A stretch of 64,000 nucleotides of DNA from Platerodrilus igneus (taxonomy: Eukaryota > Arthropoda > Insecta > Coleoptera > Lycidae): assembly GCA_036346225.1 (NCBI GenBank), contig JARFIW010000658.1, positions 1,736,001 to 1,800,000 on the forward strand, read 5' to 3'. Both the position numbers and the translations under genes were made by a program. Below, in pieces: positions 56,994 through 64,000 of the stretch. The stretch's first letter is position 1; every line of letters begins with the position of its first letter. The notes beneath the pieces were generated by a model. The model saw nothing but the letters and a program-made list of their open reading frames with translations, was not told where the DNA came from and ran no database searches.

Positions 56994-59800
56994 ATTAAAA
57001 TTACTGAATATTTTTTCTTCTGTACTGGGGATGAAATCAGAGCACGTAAATTTATGTGCTAACACAAACTCCAGCGAAGTGAATATTCCATCTCATCTCA
57101 AGCATTTAAAAACTGTACAACCTAGTTTTAAAGTTAAAAATAGGAATTTTTAAATAATAATGGCAAATCAGATAATATACCTGATATCTGTTTTAATACA
57201 CCTGGAAAAGGTAAATCTCTTAATATTTTTGTTTTAAATATTCATTCTATTAACAAAAAAGTAAACGAATTGGAGGCATTTTTAATTGCGGAAAATATAC
57301 TGTGTAATTTTTTTTATGCTTAAATGAAGTATACATAAATGAGACTCGACTACAGTATTTGAAAGTTGATAACTTAGTTCCTATTTCAGCCTTCTTTAGA
57401 ACTAAACATGTGGGGGGTGGAGTTGCGATTTTGGGTGAAGTCAATGGGACATACAAGCCAAAAAAACTTGATAGGGTCAATATGTACGCATTTGAATTAC
57501 ATGCTGAATTGGAATCTGTTTATCTTGAAAGTTTTAATTTAAATATAATCACTGTTTATAAATTTCCCAAAAGGGGTCCTTAACAATTTTTTTTAGGTTT
57601 TTAATTAAATCTGTCATCAAAGTAATATAATTGTCTGTGGAGACTTTAACGTTCACTTTGGTTTAAATAATAAGGATGCTCATGGTCTAATTGACTTTTT
57701 TGCTGCTCCATCCTATAAATATGGCTCCTACACGCTATAAAAATTGTATTGACAATATTTTTACTAACTTATCTAATTCTACATGCCGGGTTCTAAATAT
57801 GGGGCTTTCATGTCATTTTGGGTTGTACATGCAATGCAAGTTCACTGATAATTACAACTTGAAGGAACAGGCCAAGCTTTCTCAACCTTTTACTAGCTAT
57901 AGTAAATTTAAATTTTACAAACATGTGGAATCACTGTATTGGAACTTTTTTGATGATGACAATTTAAATGTTCATGAAAAGTTTAATATATTGTTAACTA
58001 GTCTACTGAGTGCAGTAACAATTGGTTTTCCTAAAAAATTTTTAAAGTTATGACAGGTTCTCACTCTAAAAAATTAAATGGTTCACTAATGATTTGGCGG
58101 TAATGCGGGAAAATTATATATTCTTTCTTGAAATGCACAAGGCACAACCTAGTATAATCAGAAATCATATTTAAAGAAATAAGATACAATTATAGATTTG
58201 CTTTGAAGGAAGCTAAACGTCAAGCATACGACAATTTTCTACGTAAAGCTGGGAATAATAATCGACTAAAATGGAAATTAATTAATTCACACAGAAAATT
58301 ATATACAAATGATGTTGATACAAACTTTACCGCTGCTGAATTTAATAACCATTTTATTGGATCTGTAAACAAAGTTGTACAAACTTTAAATATTTGTGAT
58401 AGGGGTGTACCAGTTTCTTCTTCAGTTGTATCTGTTAATGACAAAAATAAATTTCAATTTAAAGAAGTTTCGGACAATTATGTCAGGGATCTAATTACAA
58501 CTTTAAAGAATACAAACTCCAGAGATCTCTTTGACTTGAATAGTGCGCACATAAAGATTATATCTAATACCATAGTTATACCGTTAACAAAGCTCATAAA
58601 CTTCTGCATTAAGAATTCCATATTTCCAGATGTTCTGAAACAAGCAAAGGTTGTCGCAGTTCATAAAAAAGGTACCACCTCATTGATTGAAAACTACAGA
58701 CCGATTTCAGTGTTACCTATTATTTCAAAAATTTTGAAAACTGTGTTAAAAGATCAATTGGTATCTTTTCTTGAGGAACATCAACTTCTAACTACCCGCC
58801 AATTTAGTTTTCGGAAAAATCTCTCTACTACTCATGCTATTATTAATCTTGTTGAAAAAATTTCTCAGTCATTTGAAAAAAGTCGATTTCATAGATTTTA
58901 GCAAAGCTTTTGATTGTGTTGATCACCATATACTGATTAATAAGTTGTATGCCCTGAACTCTGATGAAAGTTGTACCATGCTTATTAAATTGTATTTAAA
59001 CGATAGGTCTCAATTAGTGCATTACAAAGATAATTTTTCTTCTCTAGTCAATGTCCCGACAGGTGTACCCCAAGGTTCCATATTGGGACATGTTTCATCA
59101 ATGATTTACCAACATTCTTATGCGATTCTAACCTTATTTTTATGCAGATGATACGACTTTGCACTATCAGGGGGATAATTTATCACAGCTTTTACAAGAA
59201 AGTACCAAATCCTTAACCCTAGCTCAAAATTGGTCTACTCACAATGTTTAAACAATAATAAGACTGTTCAACTTGTCTTCTCACTGAAATCTGGAGCATC
59301 AAGTCGTGACCAGATTGCTAATTTTCTGGGGGTTACAATTTATGCAGTTTTAAGTTGGGATAAACATTGTCACAGTTTAAGTAATAAACTTTGTAAAACA
59401 CTATATTTCGTTAATTCACTAAAAAACTCGGTTTCTTTAGGTGTCCTAAAAGCTTGCTATTTTTCCAAGTTCCATTGTCATATGTCTTACGCAATTGAAG
59501 TCTGGGGCCATTGCACATCCAGTAAACGTATATTTCAATTACAACGCTGTGCAATACGTGCAATATCACATCTAGGTTTTCGTGATGACTGTCGTAATAA
59601 TTTTGTTGAACTTAACATTTTAACGCTTCCATGTATTTATATTCTGCAATGTTCCATTTATGTCGGGAAAAATCTACCTAAGTATAGTAAACATATAAAC
59701 ACACACAACTTTAACACACGTGGCAAGTTTGACTTGGTGCCCTCCTGTTATAGGCTGTCCCGTAGTAGGTTTGGAACCAATTACTATGGTTGTATATTTT

Positions 59801-60110
59801 TTTAGGCGGCTCCATGGCATAGTGGTATGTGTGTGACTACTACGCCCAAGGTCCCGGGTTCGAATCCCGACACGGTCCGCTTGAAAAATGTTAGGCGAGA
59901 ATTTTTCACAAAAATACACCCTTGTTCGGATGACAGGTAAAATGGAGGTCCCATGTGTGTGTGTGTGTGTCTTATCACGCACGTTAAAGATCCCTACCTT
60001 GCTTGGAACAGCAAGGGTTCGGCAAAATTTCAAATTTTCCAGGTAAAAAAAACTCGCTTCCTGGCCAATGTAGTACCTTCGGGTGGAGCATTGGAAAATC
60101 ACATGTAAGT
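59801..60110 (+). mobile_element. tRNA-derived SINE, copy 1 (310 bp)
   Basis: The head (about 59805-59880) has RNA polymerase III boxes A (TGGCATAGTGG) and B (GGTTCGAATCC). The unrelated body contains a GT run, and it ends CACATGTAAG. 11 bp target duplication TTGTATATTTT (59790-59800 and 60111-60121) in the CR1-like LINE ORF, whose reading is restored on removing it. Confidence 0.92.
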
Positions 60111-60295
60111 TTGTATATTTTACAATGCACTACGTCTTGGTATTAGAGAATTGCCACTTACTCAATTTAAAGCTATGCTAAAAAAATTTCTAGTTAAAAA
60201 TGCCTTCTATTCTTTTAATGATTATCTTAATGAAGCAGTCAATCTCCAGTAACCTTTTCTAGAGTCTAAAATTAGTTTATATATTATTATTTATT

Positions 60296-60873
60296 ATAAT
60301 CCCGTCGGTAGGGTACGCGAGCCACTACAGTCAGTTGGTAGCAATGTTAGATAATTGCGATATGACGCGCAAATAAAAGATTACGTCACGCAATTATATA
60401 AAATTACTAAATCACATAAAAAAGAAAACTAAACGGTACTCTCATAAATTGCAGGGTTTCTTGCAGAATTACTCCATGCTGTCGGCGGCGGCTTCGCTGA
60501 TCTTTCGGGCGTGGGAATTCGTTGAGCCCGGTCGAACCCAAATTCAGATTTGTCTTCTTTCTTCTGTATGTAGAGGTACGATAAAGGAACTGGTTTCTAA
60601 GGAATGATAATCAGAGATAAGGCAAGGAACCTACATAACAAAAAAAGACACGATAAGACACAAGACAACTACATTCGTTGGCCTTTAGATTACCAGTCCC
60701 AACACGTATGCAGGAAATCACCCTTCTTTGCACACCGCGTCGGCGCAATCTCGCGCAAACGCACTGTCCAAAGTGACGGAAATACGCGCACGTCCTTTTA
60801 AATTTATTGGCGCGAAATCCTTACAAATTAAAACTTAATTGAGAATGTTTAGTGCCGATTTCGGCACGTAACA
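60296..60873 (-). mobile_element. Solo LTR of the tRNA-Lys Gypsy family (578 bp)
   Basis: Minus strand begins TGTTACGTGCCGAAATCGGCA. Target duplication TATT (60292-60295 and 60874-60877), though the flank is simple AT sequence. In the LINE 3' UTR. Confidence 0.8.
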
Positions 60874-60955
60874 TATTATTATTAATTTAATAATTATATT
60901 GACACATCCAACACATTTAATTGTAAATGGAAATAAATACATGATTGATTGATTG

Positions 60956-61112
60956 ATGAAGGAGAGTGAACCGCCAATAGATCTATGGAAGCCATTGCCG
61001 TTGGAAAAAAGGAAATGGCTTAATGTTAAAACCATACAAAAAGGCACCGCATTATTCGTGAAGTCGTACAAACTTGGGCGTGGCATTTGTAAAAAAGTAT
61101 CAAAAAACTAAG
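60956..61112 (+). pseudogene. Hydrophobic core protein, C-terminal part
   Basis: Readable in pieces: MEAIAVGKK, then LMLKPYKK, then LFVKSYKLGRGICKK and a stop. The Gly/Lys/Tyr-rich tail repeats are typical of the family's C-terminus. Two or more frameshifts. Confidence 0.7.
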
Positions 61113-61684
61113 CAAGTTACCTCGAAGAGCTCTCACCAACGTGTATATAAGGAACTACGCATCTAACATTCCTCATTTTTGTGGCGTGTTTTCTAGAGAT
61201 GTTACAGAAGATTAGACCACGTGTCAATGAGTCGGGTGTGATTAATTTGGATACCACAAAAGGATCAGGTACACATTGGGTGGGATACCAAAAATGGGGG
61301 AATAGTGAGTTATACTACGATTCATTTGGAGACTTGAGGCCTTACATGTTATTTTCCAATGCTCCACCCAAAAGTACTACATTGGCCAGGAAGCGAGTTT
61401 TTTTACCTGGAAAATTTGGAATTTTGCCGAACCCCTGCTGTTCCAAGCAAGGTGGGGATCTTTAACGTGCGTGACAACACTGACACATGGGACCTCCATT
61501 TTACTTCTCATCCGAACGAGGGTGTATTTTTGTGAAAAATGCTCACCTAACATTTTTCAAGCGGACCGTGTCGGGATTCGAACCCGGGATCTTGGGCGTA
61601 GTAGTCACACACATACCGGAGCAGACTTACAACACTTACAATTGCGGGCATTTAGTGTTAAAGTTTCTTAGTGACAATGGCTAA
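61100..61684 (+). pseudogene. Adenain-type cysteine protease, split by a SINE
   Basis: Processes virion proteins. N-terminal part about 61100-61340: LPRRALTNVYIRNYA, IPHFCGVFSRD, then in another frame ESGVINLDTTKGSGTHWVGY (catalytic His) and YYDSFGDLRP (catalytic Asp). C-terminal part after the SINE, 61627-61684: YNTYNCGHLVLKFL (catalytic Cys). The catalytic residues survive but are separated by the SINE at 61341-61624 and at least one frameshift near 61198. The stop overlaps the next ATG (61677). Confidence 0.87.
61341..61624 (-). mobile_element. tRNA-derived SINE, copy 2, inside the protease gene
   Basis: Reverse complement of copy 1 from its CTTACATG tail end to the head; the box B complement GGATTCGAACCC is clear, but the box A end is deleted or rearranged near 61615. 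The target duplication is not resolved. Confidence 0.87.
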
Positions 61685-62411
61685 AACAGTGAGCGTGTTC
61701 AGATATGGTAATGTCATATCGATAGGATCCATTTACCCACCAATTAAATTAAAGCAAGTAGGTGAATATGCTTTGGGTTTAGTGGGGTTGTACACTTGTA
61801 ACACTGTGCAGAACGTGCACTCTGGGAACAATGTTTTGTATTTTGATGATTTAGAGCAGTATAAAATAATTACTGAACCGGGGTCGTTCGAACTGAAGGA
61901 AATAAACATATATATACAAGAGAAATTCAAACAATGGCTCAGTACGGTACCAGGCATCAACGAGAACATTGACAGTTATTTCAAACTTAGTGCAAACAAC
62001 AACACTCTAAAATGTTCAATACGAAGTAGCTTACTGATCGATTTTAGTGCAAACCGTAAAAACAGTATTGGAAACATCTTGGGGTTTACCAACCGTAAAC
62101 TTTCTACAAAAGTCTTGCATATAGCAGACCAGCAAGTGAACATAATTTCAGTATCAAACATTTTTGTGGCAACTAATATCACCACCGGATCGTTCAGAAA
62201 CAATTTTCTTACGCACAGCATATTCGAATTCAGTTTATCTGTACCACCTGGGTATAATCTGGAAAAGGAGCCAAATCACATTATATATTATCCACTGAAC
62301 GTATCCAAAATTGGTAATATAACCATACAATTTGTTCATCATTTGCGTGAATTGGTAAACTTTTCACCGGAAACATACACCTCTGTTAGGCTGGAAATAA
62401 AAAGCAGCTGA
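61677..62411 (+). CDS. Penton/minor-capsid-like protein of the Polinton-like element
   Basis: 244 residues from ATG at 61677, intact. Position between the protease and the major capsid gene, length and a beta-rich, Asn/Ser-rich composition fit the single-jelly-roll penton protein of Polintons. The sequence GNVISIGSIYPP and NILGFTNRKL can be picked out, the latter a pattern seen in these proteins. Assignment mainly by synteny. Confidence 0.7.
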   Translation: MAKTVSVFRYGNVISIGSIYPPIKLKQVGEYALGLVGLYTCNTVQNVHSGNNVLYFDDLEQYKIITEPGSFELKEINIYIQEKFKQWLSTVPGINENIDSYFKLSANNNTLKCSIRSSLLIDFSANRKNSIGNILGFTNRKLSTKVLHIADQQVNIISVSNIFVATNITTGSFRNNFLTHSIFEFSLSVPPGYNLEKEPNHIIYYPLNVSKIGNITIQFVHHLRELVNFSPETYTSVRLEIKSS

Positions 62412-62413
62412 AA

Positions 62414-62542
62414 ATGCGCATCGATTTTGTATATAAAACACGCTACCACCCCCCTAGACGATCAGATGTGAATACGACGTCAAAGCGTCAAGTTATCGAG
62501 AGACTTACAATCGAAGAAATACGTTTCTTAAAATCCTTGTGA
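62414..62542 (+). CDS. Small basic ORF between capsid genes
   Basis: 42 residues, MRIDFVYKTRYHPP...; starts 2 bp after the previous stop and ends 16 bp before the next ATG. Basic, helical end. Similar small ORFs occur between capsid genes in related elements; function unknown. Confidence 0.5.
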   Translation: MRIDFVYKTRYHPPRRSDVNTTSKRQVIERLTIEEIRFLKSL

Positions 62543-62558
62543 TTAGAAGTTATAAACG

Positions 62559-63600
62559 ATGGGTGGCAGAAGTAAACGCAGGTTAGATCGCCACGGTGAT
62601 GAAAACGTAAAACTTGGAAGGCTTAAATATGAGGACGTGCCCAAATTGGATGTGTTTGGAAGTTATAAATTAGACGAAACCATAATAAAAGAAGATTATT
62701 ATACATATATTGCCTTTACACTGAATGCAGAAAACAACGATCGGATTTCAGTTGAAATCCAGAGCAGTGATATCACATACCCCCATGAAAGTTTCATATT
62801 TATAAGGGGTACCTATAAGCCTACAGAAACATTAAGAGAAGCATCAACAACTGTAGATCCGATTAGAGCAGCAAAACCAGACCCTAAGGCTTATGAGTTT
62901 ACTAAAAATGCATCCTACTTTCTGTTTGAGGAAATTCACTACAAATTGGGTAATAATCAAATAATAGATGTCTGTCAAATTACGGGGATTACTCGAACCA
63001 TTAAAGGACTTGTATACCTCGAAGAATCAGAAACAAAGTCCATCACACACATCGGTTGGAAACCCGATAACATATTCCAAGATGGGCAGTTTAGTTGTGC
63101 TATACCGCTAAAAACTATTTTTAGGTTTTTCGAAGATTACAAGAAAACTATCGTCAACATGCCTCAAGAACTGATTTTAATCAGATCTAAGTCAGTGACT
63201 TTGCCAAGGCTTCGCTGCTTTCAGAAATGCAAAATCAATCATCTATAATGGCCGCATTCAGAAAATGGGAACTGCACGAATTACCGTCTCTAACACAATC
63301 AAAGTTGCAAGTGTGGAGAATTAAAGTATCGAACAAAACAGAGAAGGCTTGCTGGATATTACTGGTGTTGCAATAATGGGAAGTACGACAGGAAAGAAGA
63401 AAATGCTAGAAGCTTTACGAATTTCAATATAACCAATGTCAGTGTTTTTAAAATCAGGTGTTCCCTCAAGGTCGATTAAATGTGGATTTCGAGCAGAACG
63501 ACTACGTGCCAGTGTACCTGTCTTATGCATCTGTTATTGAAAAATACTACCCCAACAAATCATCAAATAAATGTTTAATGGACTATAGCATCCATTTCGA
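62559..63600 (+). pseudogene. Major capsid protein (double jelly-roll) of the Polinton-like element
   Basis: Opens at 62559 (MGGRSKRRLDR); the first frame reaches 63248 (229 residues) with PKLDVFGSYKLDETI, then AYEFTKNASYFLFEEIHYKL and VNMPQELILIRSK. Further frames continue with FRKWELHELPSL (near 63260), YNQCQCF and FPQGRLNVDFEQNDYVPVY up to about 63600, after which LINE sequence begins. So the gene is frameshifted at least three times and cut off at the C-terminal end. The motif order matches Polinton/adintovirus major capsid proteins. Confidence 0.85.
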
Positions 63601-64000
63601 ATGGACCTGCACCTTGCCGAAGTTCTAAATTACTAGAACAGGTGAAATGGCTTGCGTGTTCTAATGAGCTAAAGAGCCAAACTACAGGTCCAACCAAAGT
63701 AGTAGGGTCGTTAGTGCGGAACCAGACTAAGACAGGTCCCCGAAAGAGGGCAGCGGCTCTTTCGGTACTTAGATTGGCAGAGACCATAGGGGTCGGTATG
63801 GCAGTCTAAGACACACTACCGCGATGTGGAAGGCAACGGAAACCACCACATTATCTCCCAAGTACACAGCGTACTTTATATTGTAACAAACATGATGGCA
63901 TTCTCTGGGGTAAAAGATTCCGGAGTTAAAATAGTCCCCATTCGGATCTCCGGGAGGGACTACTTGGAGGATGCGATCGGAAAGTTAAAAATAAGAGTCG
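63601..64000 (+). mobile_element. RTE/CFDP2-like LINE, 5' region, runs off the window
   Basis: The 5' UTR block (GAAAGAGGGCAGCGGCTCTT, TTAGATTGGCAGAGACC) equals the reverse complement of 10800-10900. The ORF start at 63892 (MMAFSGVKDSGVKI) runs to the window end and matches the N-terminus of the ORF at 19482, including GGATCTCCGGGAGGG. Target site inside the capsid gene near 63600. Confidence 0.82.

Larger units (their letters stand above)
56994..60955 (+). mobile_element. CR1-like LINE inserted in the core-protein gene
   Basis: Coding remains: an endonuclease start (LNIFVLNIHSINKKVNELEA near 57220, then GGGVAILGEV); 57691-58053; RT at 58203-58901 (KQAKVVAVHKKGTTS, ENYRPISVLPIISKI, RQFSFRKNLST) continuing in a second frame with FIDFSKAFDCVDHHIL (motif A), PTGVPQGSILG and, near 59133, FYADDTTLH (motif C intact); then 59230-59805 and, beyond the SINE, ALRLGIRELPLTQFK to the stop near 60250. 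The 3' UTR is cut by a solo LTR and ends in TGATTGATTGAT repeats at about 60940-60955. Many shifts. Confidence 0.85.
50484..63600. mobile_element. Polinton/adintovirus-like DNA element, fragmented
   Basis: Gene set in order: protein-primed DNA polymerase B (minus strand), then on the plus strand accessory ORFs, PLA2, hydrophobic core protein, adenain protease, penton-like protein, small ORF and major capsid. This is a virus-like Polinton/adintovirus module. A retrovirus-like integrase, packaging ATPase and terminal inverted repeats were not found in the window. Its outer limits are uncertain. Interrupted by at least seven later insertions listed separately. Confidence 0.85.

Noticed and set aside
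59805..59880. tRNA-like sequence with A and B boxes
   Set aside because: It is the head of a SINE: a body and tail follow, an 11 bp target duplication bounds it, and a second inverted copy lies at 61341-61624.

Overview
The window is nuclear DNA of an animal, almost certainly an insect. It is AT-rich and has spliced genes with GT...AG introns. It carries an insect-type repeat load: BEL/Pao, Ty3/Gypsy, Jockey-, CR1- and RTE-like LINEs, a Penelope-like element, mariner, hAT, a tRNA-derived SINE and a Polinton/adintovirus-like DNA element. There is no bacterial-style gene organisation. The order is not certain; a beetle or hemipteran would fit. Family names rest on motifs I could read by eye; no searches were run.

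Host genes are few. Two synaptobrevin/VAMP genes lie about 36 kb apart on the minus strand (289-760 and 36579-37016). Both have a ~75 bp intron at the same place after the membrane anchor, so they look like a tandem duplication whose spacer has filled with transposons. A multi-exon Mutator-like/YqaJ-type gene (20518-25175) lies between them and is decayed.

0.8-36 kb: a BEL/Pao integrase remnant; a mariner-like fragment; a rearranged env-bearing LTR element (5727-10155) with a solo LTR nested in its left LTR; fragments of an RTE/CFDP2-like LINE (10.2-19.7 kb) split by a Penelope-like element (13344-18032, 12 bp target-site duplication, TSD); the Mutator/YqaJ gene, with a 258 bp Penelope-derived foldback in its first intron; a hAT remnant (26.1-27.8 kb); and a nearly complete Gypsy element (28982-35956, TSD GATG) lacking the integrase core.

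37.8-50.1 kb: a Jockey-like LINE on the minus strand cut twice by Gypsy elements. The first (37991-42078, TSD ATAT) carries, after integrase, an extra ORF that reads as an OARD1/TARG1-like macrodomain followed by a CCCH zinc finger. The second (44329-49889, TSD ATAG) has an antisense copy of most of a tRNA-Lys joined to its 5' LTR at the primer-binding site and fused directly to integrase sequence.

50.5-63.6 kb: a Polinton/adintovirus-like element. Protein-primed DNA polymerase B is on the minus strand. On the plus strand are accessory ORFs, a parvovirus-VP1u-like phospholipase A2, a hydrophobic core protein, an adenain-type protease, a penton/minor-capsid-like protein, a small ORF and a major capsid protein. 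It is broken by a mariner (itself split by a solo LTR), foldback elements, a CR1-like LINE (itself split by a SINE and a solo LTR) and a second SINE inside the protease. The window ends in the 5' part of another RTE/CFDP2-like LINE. The order of nesting gives a relative insertion history.
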